DNA of 44,019 nt from CAZGAQ01 sp964523405 (GCA_964523405.1 CAZGAQ010000043.1:1-44019), one strand, 5' to 3'. Positions 24,305-33,354 are shown, counted from the stretch's first letter. Notes: generated by a model not told the origin, from the letters alone. Numbers and translations are program-made.

Positions 24305-27300
24305 TCACTGGCCGCCCGCAGGGGATGGGGCGGTCGACTGCATCCCGGAGTCAAACTGGGCCAGCTTCGCGCGCCAATACGCGGCGCTGCTGTCGTGACC
24401 CCCACGTGGCTCGGCCACGTGCCGGTCCTCGTACATGGCGATGAGCGCGACGACGGCGGCGCGCCGCGGGGCAAAGTACCAGCCCGGGGAGTTGCGCGAC
24501 GCCTCCACCGCCTCGAGTAGCGTGGCTTCCGCCTCGTCCCAGCACGCGCGCTGGTGCAGCGCGATGCCGAGTCCGGTCAGTGGTTCAATCGTCGCGCTCG
24601 GCGCAGCACGCCGCTGCGCGATCACAAGGGCCTCGCGGAACACCTGTTCGGCGGCCGCGTACTCCTGCTGCGCGAGCCACAGTTGCCCCTGGTGGGTCAG
24701 CGTGGCTGCCACGAGTTGCGGCTGTGGCTCGGACAACCGTCGCTGAACCGCGAGGGCGGACTCGTAGCACTCTCCGGCCGCGGCATAGTTGCCGCGCAGG
24801 CGGTAGCATTCACCGAGGTTGTTCAGGCTGACCGCCACGCGCCAGTGTTCTTCTCCCAGGCGGCGACGGCACGTCGCCAGTGCGGCCTGCAGCAGCGCCT
24901 CGGCATCATCGAAATCGTCACAAGCGGACAGCAACAGACCCAAGTTGGTCTGGCAAGCGGCGACGTCCAGATGGTCGGGTCCCAACAGGTCAAGCAGAAT
25001 GGACAGCGCCTCGCGATACAGCGGCTCGGCCGCGGAATACTCCCCGCGCATGCGGGCCAATTCCGCCAGATTGTTGAGGTCCGCCGCTACGCTCGGATGC
25101 CGTGGTCCCAGCGCCCGGCGATCGATCTCCATGGCGCTGCGGAGCAGCGCTTCCGCCTCCCGATGATCCCCGCGTTTGCGCCGCACGGCGCTCAAGTGGC
25201 TCAGGACACCGGCCACCTCCGGATGCTCATTACCCAGGAGCTGGCTGTTCAGTTGCAGGGCTTCGCGCAGGTGCGGCTCGGCCTCGCGGTAGTCCTCGCG
25301 GAACCGCAGCACGGCCCCCAGGTTGGTCAGGATCGCCGCGCGCAGAGTGTTGCCGGCCGGGCCGCTTCGGAGCTCCAAATCCAGCGCCTCGCGCAGCGCT
25401 GCCTCAGCGCCCGTGTAGTCCCCCTGATTCCGCTGCAGGATGCCCAGGGACATCAGCACAAACGCCGTGTCCGTAGGGTGGTCCGCCTCGTGCAGGCGCG
25501 CGATGGCCAGGGCNNNNNNNNNNNNNNNNNNNNNNNNNNNNNNNNNNNNNNNNNNNNNNNNNNNNNNNNNNNNNNNNNNNNNNNNNNNNNNNNNNNNNNN
25601 NNNNNNNNNNNNNCAAACGCCGTGTCCGTAGGGTGGTCCGCCTCGTGCAGGCGCGCGATGGCCAGGGCTTCCTGCAACAACTCCGCGCTTTCGGTGTAGT
25701 CCCCCGCACTCATCCGCATCGTCCCGAGAGTCTGGAGACTGGCGGCAATGTCCAGGTGCTGGGGGGCCAACGCGGCGCGCCGCAGCCGCACCGCCTCGCG
25801 TACCAACGGCTCCGCATGGGCTGCGTCGCCCTGCGCGTCGAGTGTCCGGCCCAGCAAGTCCAGACTCTCTGCGATCGCGGCCGGGGACGTTTCGGCCACG
25901 CCCTGGCGCAGCTCCAGCGCCGCCCGCGCGTGCTGCTCGGCGTCGTGGTAGAGGCCCAATTCGTAATACGTGCCGGCGATCGTCATGCGGACCGCAGCCT
26001 CAACCTGTGGCTCGTACCGGGCGGTGCCGGCCTCCAGCTCGTGGGCGGCGGTATCCATGACCTCGCGGACGGTGATGTTCGGATTGCCCTGTTCGCGCGC
26101 GCGGTTGGCCTTGGCCAGCATGTCGTTGATCAACCGGTTGGCCGACGCGGCGATGGCGGCCTGCTGACGCGCTGTCTCCGCCGCCGCGTCCGCGCGCTGT
26201 TCGCTGGCTTCGGCCGCCGCGCGCCGCTCCTCGGCCACCTGGCGGGCCTGGTCGGCATGCCCGCGCTCGACAACCGCGCTGCGCCAGAAGGTCAACGACG
26301 TGGCCAGGCCCGCGAGAATGACCACCGCGAAGCCGGCCGCGACGGCGGTCTGCCCGCGGTGGCGCCGCAGGTACTTGCGCAACACGTAGGCCGCGCTCTC
26401 GCGGCGGGCCTCGATGGGTTCGCCGGCCAGATAGTGCGCCAGATCGCGCCCCAGCGCGTCCGCGGACTGGTAGCGCCGCTCCGGGTCTTTGGCCAGACAC
26501 CGCAGGACGATCGTCTCGACGTCGTCATCGACCCGGCCGGAGCACGGGCCATCCGCGACGCGCTGCGCGCGGAGGCGCGCCGGCTCGGCGTGCTGGATGC
26601 GCTCGAGCACCTCCGGCATCGTTCCCTGTGTGCTGTACGGGAAGCGCCCGGTGAGCATCTGGTAGAGAATCACACCGAGCGCGTACACGTCCGTGCGCAA
26701 GTCGATCCGCCGAGGATCACCGGCCGCCTGCTCGGGGCTGGCCCAGGGCAGCGAACCCAGAAACTGTCCGGCCTGGGTCATCGTGAAGGTGGTATCCGCA
26801 GCGCTGCTGCATTCCAGTTCGACTTTGGCCAGGCCGAAGTCCAGGATGCGCGGCTCGCCCTCCTCGTCCACGCGGATGTTGCTGGGCTTGAGATCGCGGT
26901 GGGTGATTCCGCGCAGATGCGCGGCATGCACGGCCGCACACAGCTTGATGCCCAGTCGCAGGGTCTGCTCCAACGTGTGGGGCCCATGTGCCATCCACGC
27001 GTCGAGCGCTTGTCCCCCCACGTAGTCCATCACGAAATAGTGATGCCCCGCGACCTGTCCGCTGTCGTGGATCGCGACGATGTTCGGGTGTCGGAGCTGC
27101 CCCAGCACCTGGATTTCCCGGTCGAAGCGCGCCTGTTCCGCCGGTGAGGCGAACGGCCCCTCCCGCATCACCTTGATGGCGACCTTGCGGTGCGTGGACT
27201 TCTGAACGGCGAGATACACGACGCCCTGGCCGCCACGCTGTAGGCGATCGAGGACTTGGTACCCGGCGAATGAGTCGGGCAGGCTGGCGCCCGACGACAA

Positions 27301-27513
27301 GGAAGGTGTCGGGGGGCCGGCTTCCCAGTCCGCCCCGGGGGCCGACGAGCCGGGTGTGGCACTCCCCGGGGACGCCGATAACGTGGGCGATGTCCCCCGT
27401 CGCTGCGCGCCGCGGAGCGCCTCGAATTCACGCCGCGCAGCAGCGATGAGCGCGGCATCCTCGGATCCCGCGCCCGCCTGGTCTGGCAGGTGTTCACGCT
27501 CCAAGCTCAACAC
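24305..27513 (-). CDS. Transmembrane Ser/Thr protein kinase with C-terminal TPR repeats (interrupted by an assembly gap)
   Basis: Kinase numbering from GTG 27513: glycine loop LQRGGQGVVYLA, K114 in VAIKVM, HRDLKPSN with D207, and DFGLA at 225-229. A membrane helix spans about 388-410, followed by an alanine/glutamate-rich coiled coil (about 415-470), then a long TPR array to the C-terminus. The 100-N gap breaks the frame, but collapsing the duplicated 55-bp flank (25459-25513 = 25614-25668) restores one ORF of 1017 residues, reading across the join as HEADHPTDTAFVLMSLGILQ. The start at 27513 has GGAGG upstream; GTG 27594 overlapping the sigma stop (GTGA) is an alternative. Paired with the upstream ECF sigma gene, as is common in planctomycetes. 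Confidence 0.88.
25514..25613. other. Assembly gap (100 N) with identical 55-bp flanks
   Basis: The 55 bases at 25459-25513 are identical to 25614-25668, so the two contig ends overlap and the N run is probably a scaffolding placeholder rather than missing DNA. Removing 155 bases (25514-25668) restores the kinase reading frame. Confidence 0.9.
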
Positions 27514-27590
27514 CCCACCTCCGGGAACTGCGAGGGGCCTGTCACCCAGCGCAAGTACTCTCCTGTAAAGGCGCCGTTTGCAGTCCGTTC

Positions 27591-28205
27591 TCACTTTCCG
27601 CGACTGAAAAACCGCGATTCGGGACCCAACAGCTCGCGCAGGCGATCCAGCGCGCGCGCCCGTAACATGTACACGGCACCGGGCGTGCGTCCCAGCGCCG
27701 TCGCCACCTCCGCGACCGAACGCCCCTCCAGATCATGCGCCCGGACTACCTGGGCATACAACGGTGGCAGATGCGCCAGGGCCGCCTCAAGGACTTGCTG
27801 CGACTCCCGCGCCGCCGCGGTGTGGCTCGCGGTTTGCGAACCACTGCCCAGAGCGTCCAGCAATGTCGTCGCCGAGTCACCGCCCACGTGCTGCATCTGG
27901 TTGCGCGGGTCGGGACGCTTTTGCCGCTGCATTTCCCGAATCGCGTCCCGCAGATTGTTCTGGGCGAGGCGATCCAGCCAGGCGCGGAAGCCGTCGGCTG
28001 TGCGTGCTTCGAGTTGGTGAATGCGCAGAAAGGCTTCCAGGTACGTGACCTGCATTACATCCGCCGGGTCGAGCACGGCCTGCCAAACCGGATTAATCGC
28101 GAGGCGACGACGCACCTCCGGACCGTGCTCGTTCAAGAGCGCAGCCAGCGCGTCGGCACTGCCGTCCACCGCGGCATCCAGCAGTTCGCGCTCCGATTGC
28201 GACAC
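27591..28205 (-). CDS. ECF-type RNA polymerase sigma factor (planctomycete Gob-like group)
   Basis: 204 residues. Sigma region 2 is at about 35-100 (DPADVMQVTYLEAFLRIHQL, FRAWLDRLAQNNLRDAIREM) and region 4 at about 135-195 (LAHLPPLYAQVVRAHDLEGR, SVAEVATALGRTPGAVYMLR). GTG 28205 is chosen: GGGAG lies 6 nt upstream. An upstream TTG at 28238 is in frame but lacks a ribosome site. Its TGA overlaps a possible kinase start (GTGA). In this group the kinase partner is thought to control the sigma factor; no anti-sigma gene is seen. Confidence 0.92.
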   Translation of the reverse strand: MSQSERELLDAAVDGSADALAALLNEHGPEVRRRLAINPVWQAVLDPADVMQVTYLEAFLRIHQLEARTADGFRAWLDRLAQNNLRDAIREMQRQKRPDPRNQMQHVGGDSATTLLDALGSGSQTASHTAAARESQQVLEAALAHLPPLYAQVVRAHDLEGRSVAEVATALGRTPGAVYMLRARALDRLRELLGPESRFFSRGK

Positions 28206-28546
28206 CTGCGGCTCCCAGACTTCGCACGACAGCCACAAACTGGCATCTTACCCTGGGCGGGCGGTCGATGCGCCAGAATCTGCCCGCCGGGGACCGGTAG
28301 ACCCGGATTATCGGGCCTCCGATTTTGGGGGCGGAGCGGTAGCCCGGCGGCGATCACTGAGGGGGCCGGGGCTTGGCGCGCCATGCTGGACCCCCAGGCG
28401 GCAGGGAGGCCCTCGGTGCTGGCGTCACGGCCTCTGGATGGGCGAATGCGTGCGACTCCGTCTGACGAATCGCCGCGCCAGATTGTCCGTCCGCTCGAGC
28501 CGTCCGCGGCGCGGAGCGGCATTCCTCTCCTCGAACAGCCGGGCGC

Positions 28547-29014
28547 CTAGCCGGCAGCGCCCCCCGGCGCGGCCCCGTCCGTTCGTGTCTTCACCATGTA
28601 GCGCAGGCCGTCCTTGATCTCCCGATCCACCCAGCCGCAGCGCCGGTAGAACCCATAGGCGCGCAGCTCCGGCTCGATCGACGTCGTCAGCCAGACCTCG
28701 GTCCAACCCTCCGCGAACAGCCAGTTCTCAACCTCGGTCAGTAACCGCGCCCCGATCCCGCGCCCCTCGAATTCGGGCAGTACTGCGATCACCCACATCT
28801 CGCCCGTCCGCCGATCCCCCATTGCGAAGCCAACAACGCGCCCGTCCGTCTCGCACAACCAGCCCCGGTGCGACGTCCCCAGCATCACCCGCACACTCTC
28901 CTCGGTAATACCGAGGCGGGCAAGCTCGCCGCGCGTGTACGTGTTCTCACGCGCCGCCGTTCGCACAACGAACAGCGCTGGCACGTCGGCTTCTGCAATC
29001 TCGCGGAAGATCAT
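28547..29014 (-). CDS. GNAT-family N-acetyltransferase
   Basis: 155 residues. Acetyl-CoA binding motif A: WVIAVLPEFEGRGIGARLLTEVE (about 79-101), with the R-x-x-G-x-G loop as EGRGIGAR. Motif B region YGFYRRCGWVD follows. ATG 29014 has AGGGG 7 nt upstream. Its last residues (TDGAAPGGAAG) are low-complexity. Substrate unknown; resembles the RimI-like branch that often neighbours tsaB, which is transcribed divergently 64 bp away. Confidence 0.88.
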   Translation of the reverse strand: MIFREIAEADVPALFVVRTAARENTYTRGELARLGITEESVRVMLGTSHRGWLCETDGRVVGFAMGDRRTGEMWVIAVLPEFEGRGIGARLLTEVENWLFAEGWTEVWLTTSIEPELRAYGFYRRCGWVDREIKDGLRYMVKTRTDGAAPGGAAG

Positions 29015-29066
29015 GCCGCATCCCCTGGAAGGTCGCGCCGCTGCCGCCACAATTCCTTCCTCCCGC

Positions 29067-29072
29067 TACAAT
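29067..29072 (+). promoter_or_regulatory. -10-like hexamer directly before tsaB
   Basis: TACAAT, five of six consensus bases, ending 6 nt before the GTG start. No -35 is recognisable and no ribosome site follows, which fits a leaderless transcript. Confidence 0.4.
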
Positions 29073-29078
29073 ACCCCC

Positions 29079-29840
29079 GTGATTGCAGACCTGCTACTGG
29101 CCATCGAGACCTCCAGTGCCCGCGGCAGCGTGGCCCTCGGCCGCGGTGCGCGCGTCCTCGGCGCCACCGTCCTGCCCACGGAACGCCGCCACACCAGCGA
29201 ACTGCTGCCCGCCATCCGCGACCTGCTGCAGGCCGCCGGATACGCCCCGCATGACGTCGGCGTCGTCGCCTTCTCGCAAGGCCCCGGCAGCTTCACCGGC
29301 CTGCGCATCGCCGCCACCGTCGCCCGGATGTGGCAGTCCGCCGTCGGCAGCCGCGTCGTCGGCGTGCCGTCCCTCGAGGTCTGCGCCCGCAACGCTCTGA
29401 CGCATCCGGACCACCCCGCACGCGTCGCCGTCCTCGTCGATGCCCGGCGCAACCAAGTTTTCGGCGGTCTGTTCGAACGCACCCCCGGCGGTTCCACCGG
29501 TGAGGACTCGCCGATCGCGCTGACCACGCTGCAACCGGCGGCGCTCCACGACGTGGCCGTCTGGCTCGCAACACTCCCGCGGCCCTGCGCCCTGCTCGGC
29601 GACGGCGTTGCGCGCCACGCCGAGACGATCGTGGCCGCCGGAGCCGACTTGCTGCCGCTGTCGCCCGAGTACGCCTGGCCCGATGCCCGCCAAGTGCTAG
29701 CCATCGGCGCGCACCTGGCGAACGACGGCCGCTTCCTCGCGCCGGGCGAGATCGTGCCGGCCTACCACCGCCCGCCGGAGTGTGAAGAGGTCTACGAGCA
29801 GCGCCGCGCCGAAGCGAAAGCTAAACGCGGGGAAGCCTGA
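29079..29840 (+). CDS. tsaB: tRNA threonylcarbamoyladenosine biosynthesis protein TsaB
   Basis: 253 residues. Non-catalytic ASKHA-fold partner of TsaD in making t6A37 on ANN-decoding tRNAs. Signatures: LLAIETSSARGSVAL at the N-terminus, the HTSELLPAIRDLL helix, and FSQGPGSFTGLRIAAT at about 67-82. GTG 29079 is the start that places IETSS at the usual position; the longer in-frame upstream sequence overlaps the GNAT promoter region. TsaD and TsaE are not in the window. Confidence 0.94.
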   Translation: MIADLLLAIETSSARGSVALGRGARVLGATVLPTERRHTSELLPAIRDLLQAAGYAPHDVGVVAFSQGPGSFTGLRIAATVARMWQSAVGSRVVGVPSLEVCARNALTHPDHPARVAVLVDARRNQVFGGLFERTPGGSTGEDSPIALTTLQPAALHDVAVWLATLPRPCALLGDGVARHAETIVAAGADLLPLSPEYAWPDARQVLAIGAHLANDGRFLAPGEIVPAYHRPPECEEVYEQRRAEAKAKRGEA

Positions 29841-29850
29841 TCGCCTCCGC

Positions 29851-30019
29851 GGCAGGTTGCGACGCTTCACCTCCGCAAGCCTTGTTGCGCCATTGAGTTC
29901 ACCGCAGATCGCGCAACCTGCCCTACCGCGAACCCGTTGCGTCGTGCGGCGAGGACGGGGGACCTCCCGTCCAGTCAGCGGCCGCGCCGCGCCCCCTTGC
30001 ACATTGGCCGCGAAGCGGC
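29851..30019 (+). ncRNA. Structured intergenic region between tsaB and ftcD
   Basis: An outer 11-bp perfect stem, GGCAGGTTGCG (29851-29861) with CGCAACCTGCC (29912-29922), encloses an inner stem CGCAA/TTGCG. It is followed by a 7-bp hairpin at 29953-29972 (GGACGGG/CCCGTCC) and a tri-loop hairpin at 30007-30019 (GCCGC/GCGGC). It could be an mRNA leader element of ftcD, a terminator-rich spacer or a repeat. It matches no riboswitch class that I recognise. Confidence 0.35.
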
Positions 30020-30093
30020 GAACTTAGGCGACCTTGCCGAGCCGCGGTGTGCCGCGCTTCGGTCATCTTCGTCTCGTTGCGGAAAGGTCCACC

Positions 30094-31791
30094 ATGCCCG
30101 CCCAGCTCATCGAGTGCGTGCCGAACTTCAGCGAAGGTCGCGATCCCGCCGTCATCAAGCAGATCACCGACGTGGTCGAGACGGTCGAAGGCGTCCTGCT
30201 GCTCGACGTCGATCCCGGCAAGGCCACCAACCGCACGGTCGTGACCTTCGTCGGCGCGCCGGAGCCGGTGCTGGAGGCGGCGGTGCGGCTGGCGCGGAAG
30301 TGCGCGGAACTGCTCGACATGCGGAATCACAAGGGCGAGCACCCGCGCTTCGGCGCCCTGGACGTCTGCCCGCTCGTGCCCGTCGCGAACATCACGATGG
30401 ACGAGACCGTCACCTACGCCCGGCGGCTCGCGCAGCGCCTCGGCGAGGAAGTCGGGCTGACCGTGTTCTGCTACGAGAATGCGGCCACCTCGCCCGCGCG
30501 GCGCAATCTCGCGACGGTCCGCGCCGGCGAATACGAAGCTCTCAAAGACCGTCTGGGTAAGCCCGAATGGAAACCCGACTTCGGGCCCGCGACGTTCAAC
30601 CCCAAGACCGGTGCGACGGCCGTCGGGGCGCGCGACTTCCTCGTCGCGTACAACGTGAACCTCAACACGACCTCGACGCGGCGGGCCAACGCGATCGCCT
30701 TTGACATTCGCGAGAAAGGCCGCGAAAAGCGCGAGGGCGACCCCCTGACCGGGCCCATCGTGAAGGACGCGCAGGGGCAGACGGTCTGGATCCCCGGCGC
30801 GCTCAAGGCCTGCAAGGCCATCGGCTGGTTCATCGCGGAGTACGGCGTCGCGCAGGTCTCGATCAACCTCACCAACATTGGCATCACGCCCGTCCACGTC
30901 GCGTTCGACGAAGCCTGCCGCGCGGCCCAGGAGCGCGGCGTGCGCGTCACGGGCTCCGAGCTGGTCGGCATGATCCCGCTGCGGGCGATGCTCGACGCCG
31001 GGCGGTACTTCCTCAAGAAGCAGCAACGCTCGACCGGCGTCTCCGATCCGGAGCTCATCAAGATCGCGGTGAAGTCGCTGGGCCTGTCCGACCTGTATCC
31101 GTTCAAGCCGGAAGAGAAGATCATCGAGTACGCACTCGCGGCCCGGCAGGGCCAGAAGCGCCGGCTGGTCGACCTGACGGTGCAGGCGTTCGCCGAGGAG
31201 ACGGCCTCCGAGTCGCCGGCCCCGGGCGGCGGGTCCATCGCGGCCACCTTGGGCGCGTTCGCGGGCGCGCTGGCAACGATGGTCGCGAACCTCTCGTCGC
31301 ACAAACGCGGCTGGGACGCGCGCTGGGAGGAGTTCTCCGATTGGGCGGACCAGGGCAAGGCGCTGTATGCCGAACTCTTGCGGCTGATCGACGAGGACAC
31401 CGACGCGTTCAATCGGCTGATGGACGCGATGGGCCTGCCGAAGGGGACCGAGGCGGAGAAGGCGGCCCGCAAGGCGGCGATGCAGGCTGCGACGAAGGGC
31501 GCGATCGAAGTGCCGCTGCGCGTGATGCAGACGGCGCTGGACACGATGACCGTCATTCGCGCGATGGCGGAGCACGGGTTGCCGGCGTCGATCAGCGACG
31601 TGGGTGTGGCGGCGCTGTGTGCGCGGTCGGCGGTGATGGGGGCGTACCTCAACGTGCGGATCAACTGCGGCGGGCTGGCGGACAAGGTGTTCGTGGCCGA
31701 CGTCCTCGCGCGCGGCGCGGAGATCGAGCGCCAAGCGCAGGACCGCGAGCGCGAAGTGCTGGAGATGGTGGGGAGCAAGATCAAGGCGTAG
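30094..31791 (+). CDS. ftcD: Glutamate formimidoyltransferase / formimidotetrahydrofolate cyclodeaminase fusion
   Basis: 565 residues with two enzymes in one chain, as in animal FTCD. About 1-320 is the transferase (IECVPNFSEGRDPAVI, RNHKGEHPRFGALDVCPLVP, then CYENAATSPARRNL and QVSINLTNIGITPVH), moving the formimino group from formiminoglutamate to tetrahydrofolate. About 345-565 is the cyclodeaminase (ESPAPGGGSIAATLGAFAGA, then KAAMQAATKGAIEVPLRVM and GVAALCARSAVMGAYLNVRIN), which releases ammonia to give methenyl-THF. ATG 30094 has AAAGG about 8 nt upstream. No hut genes lie nearby, so it acts in histidine catabolism encoded elsewhere or in folate one-carbon supply. Confidence 0.96.
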   Translation: MPAQLIECVPNFSEGRDPAVIKQITDVVETVEGVLLLDVDPGKATNRTVVTFVGAPEPVLEAAVRLARKCAELLDMRNHKGEHPRFGALDVCPLVPVANITMDETVTYARRLAQRLGEEVGLTVFCYENAATSPARRNLATVRAGEYEALKDRLGKPEWKPDFGPATFNPKTGATAVGARDFLVAYNVNLNTTSTRRANAIAFDIREKGREKREGDPLTGPIVKDAQGQTVWIPGALKACKAIGWFIAEYGVAQVSINLTNIGITPVHVAFDEACRAAQERGVRVTGSELVGMIPLRAMLDAGRYFLKKQQRSTGVSDPELIKIAVKSLGLSDLYPFKPEEKIIEYALAARQGQKRRLVDLTVQAFAEETASESPAPGGGSIAATLGAFAGALATMVANLSSHKRGWDARWEEFSDWADQGKALYAELLRLIDEDTDAFNRLMDAMGLPKGTEAEKAARKAAMQAATKGAIEVPLRVMQTALDTMTVIRAMAEHGLPASISDVGVAALCARSAVMGAYLNVRINCGGLADKVFVADVLARGAEIERQAQDREREVLEMVGSKIKA

Positions 31792-31843
31792 AACGGGTGA
31801 CAGGGGGCAGGTGGCATGTGACAGGTTACACGGGACAGCGGCA

Positions 31844-31934
31844 CCAGCCCTCAAGGGCTGGCCTATTAGCCCGGCTGCGCCGGGGAAGGCCGCTGAAGCG
31901 GCCAGCGGGCGGGCAATGCGCGTGTGACCGCGCA
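31844..31934 (+). repeat. Cluster of four small perfect hairpins after ftcD
   Basis: Four stems in 91 bp: 31844-31861 (CCAGCCC/GGGCTGG, loop TCAA), 31870-31884 (CCCGGC/GCCGGG, loop TGC), 31888-31903 (GGCCGC/GCGGCC, loop TGAA) and 31917-31934 (TGCGCG/CGCGCA, loop TGTGAC). The pattern resembles REP-type hairpin clusters and may stabilise or end the ftcD mRNA. No T-run follows any of them. Confidence 0.6.
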
Positions 31935-32024
31935 CGGATTGCGGGCTAAGCTACAGGCGTGGGCTTGGCTGCGGGGCCTGAGTCCCTGGTGGCAGGTTGT
32001 GTTGGCACACAAACGGGGTGCGCG

Positions 32025-32552
32025 ATGAGGCGCGGGCGTCCGGCTAAACGAAAGGGGGGCATGACGTTCGAGGAACTGCTCAACTGCGCGGTATCCGAGC
32101 CGGCGCGGTTTGGCGAGATCGTGGCCGCGGATCGTTCCGTGCTGGAAACCCGGGACAACTTGGGGGAGACGCTGCTGCACTGGCTGGCGATCGAGGGATT
32201 CACGGAGGCGGTACAGCGCCTGCTAGGCTTGGGGGCGGATGCGAACACGGCCGACAAGTTCGGCAACCCGGTTCTGCCGCATGCGGTGATTGTGAAGCAG
32301 ACGGCGATTGTGCGGGCGCTGCTCGAAGCGGGGGCCAACCCGAACGGGGCGAGCCACGGTGACCCGGCGCTGCTCCTGGCCGTCGCAAAGAAGTGTCCCG
32401 AGTTGGTGGAGTTGCTGCTGACGCATGGGGCATCGACGCATCTTGATGAAGATGCCTCTCCGCGGCTGTGCGAGGCGGTGGACAAGTGCAAGGAACCGGC
32501 GCGCAGCGAGATCGAGAGCGCGCTGCGCCGGCACGGATGGACAGGCGCATGA
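32025..32552 (+). CDS. Small ankyrin-repeat protein
   Basis: 175 residues. Three to four ankyrin repeats span about 48-150: DNLGETLLHWLAIEGFTEAVQRLLGLGAD, then KFGNPVLPHAVIVKQTAIVRALLEAGANPN and GDPALLLAVAKKCPELVELLLTHGAS, a protein-binding scaffold with no catalytic part. No signal peptide, so probably cytoplasmic. ATG 32025 (GGGG 6 nt upstream) is used here; ATG 32061, preceded by AAAGGGGGGC, would give 163 residues. Its stop overlaps the next gene start as ATGA, implying coupled expression with the acetyltransferase. Confidence 0.82.
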   Translation: MRRGRPAKRKGGMTFEELLNCAVSEPARFGEIVAADRSVLETRDNLGETLLHWLAIEGFTEAVQRLLGLGADANTADKFGNPVLPHAVIVKQTAIVRALLEAGANPNGASHGDPALLLAVAKKCPELVELLLTHGASTHLDEDASPRLCEAVDKCKEPARSEIESALRRHGWTGA

Positions 32553-33259
32553 TGACCGACGGCGGCGCGGTGGTGGTCCGCCCGTACCGGCCGGGCGATC
32601 GTGCGGCGGTGCGGGAGATTTGCGTGGCGACGGCGTGGCACGGGGGGCCGGCGCCGGAGCGGATCGGCGACGAGTGGTTGTGGGCGGAGTTCTGGACGCG
32701 GTACTTCACCGACGTCGAGCCGGAACACACGTGGGTGGCGGAGACGCAGCCGGCCGGGGGCGTCGTGGGCTACCTCACCGGGACGGTGGATGCGGCGCGG
32801 GTGGAGGGGTACTTCTGGCGGCTGCTGCCGGGGATCGTCGGGCACGTGGTGCGGCGGCACTTGCTGTGGCGGCGGACGCCCCGGCGGGCGCTGGTGCGGA
32901 TGGTGGGGGCGCTGCTGCGCAACGAACTGGCCGTGCCGAGGGAAGTGTTGCGGACGTGTCCGGCCACGTTCCACTTCAACCTGCGGCCGGCGGCGCGCGG
33001 GCAGGGCGTGGGGCAGCGGCTGTTCGCGGAGTTCGCGGCGGCGATGCGGCGGGCCGGTGCACCGGGGATCCACACGCAGTCGCTGAGTTCGAACGAGGGG
33101 GTGGCGCGGTTCAATCGGCGTGCGGGGTTCACGCTGGTGGCGACGCGACGCTTGCGCGAGTTCGGTGCGGACGGCACGACGCCGCAGGCGGTGTACACGT
33201 GGGCGCAGCGGCTGGAGGCGACGGCAGGGGGAGAATGGCGAATTTCGAAGAGCGAATAA
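32549..33259 (+). CDS. GNAT-family N-acetyltransferase, C-terminus inside a dispersed repeat
   Basis: 236 residues. The GNAT core lies at about 8-215, with acetyl-CoA motif A FHFNLRPAARGQGVGQRLFAE (about 145-165) and motif B SLSSNEGVARFNRRAGFTLV. The ATG overlaps the ankyrin stop (ATGA); ATG 32552 is the next codon. The last residues (EWRISKSE) and the TAA stop are encoded by repeat copy C at 33239-33264, so the natural C-terminus appears to have been replaced or extended. Substrate unknown. Confidence 0.85.
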   Translation: MMTDGGAVVVRPYRPGDRAAVREICVATAWHGGPAPERIGDEWLWAEFWTRYFTDVEPEHTWVAETQPAGGVVGYLTGTVDAARVEGYFWRLLPGIVGHVVRRHLLWRRTPRRALVRMVGALLRNELAVPREVLRTCPATFHFNLRPAARGQGVGQRLFAEFAAAMRRAGAPGIHTQSLSSNEGVARFNRRAGFTLVATRRLREFGADGTTPQAVYTWAQRLEATAGGEWRISKSE

Positions 33260-33264
33260 CGAAA
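33239..33264. repeat. Solo copy (C) of the 26-nt dispersed repeat
   Basis: Matches the reverse complement of copy B at 25 of 26 positions and copy A at 24 of 26. Also shares the flanking AATG[A/G] with copy A. There is no four-helix-bundle gene here; it holds the stop codon of the acetyltransferase. Confidence 0.8.
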
Positions 33265-33321
33265 GACGAGGCGTGAAGGTGGGCGATGCAGCGAACCGGG
33301 AGTGCGCCGCGTTCAGCGGAA

Positions 33322-33354
33322 GATTCCTCAGTCGCTACGCTCCTTCGGAATGAC
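33322..33354. repeat. ATTCC...GGAAT dispersed-type repeat
   Basis: Reads GATTCCTCAGTCGCTACGC and on to CTCCTTCGGAATGAC. It is the kind of short repeat that in many draft genomes translates as strings such as SLRSFGMT or SERSEES. Arms ATTCC (33323-33327) and GGAAT (33347-33351). It explains the spurious N-terminus of the next ORF. Confidence 0.6.

Noticed and set aside
25459..25668. Genuine 55-bp direct repeat in the kinase gene
   Set aside because: The copies sit exactly at both edges of an N run and collapsing them restores the frame, so contig overlap is the simpler explanation.
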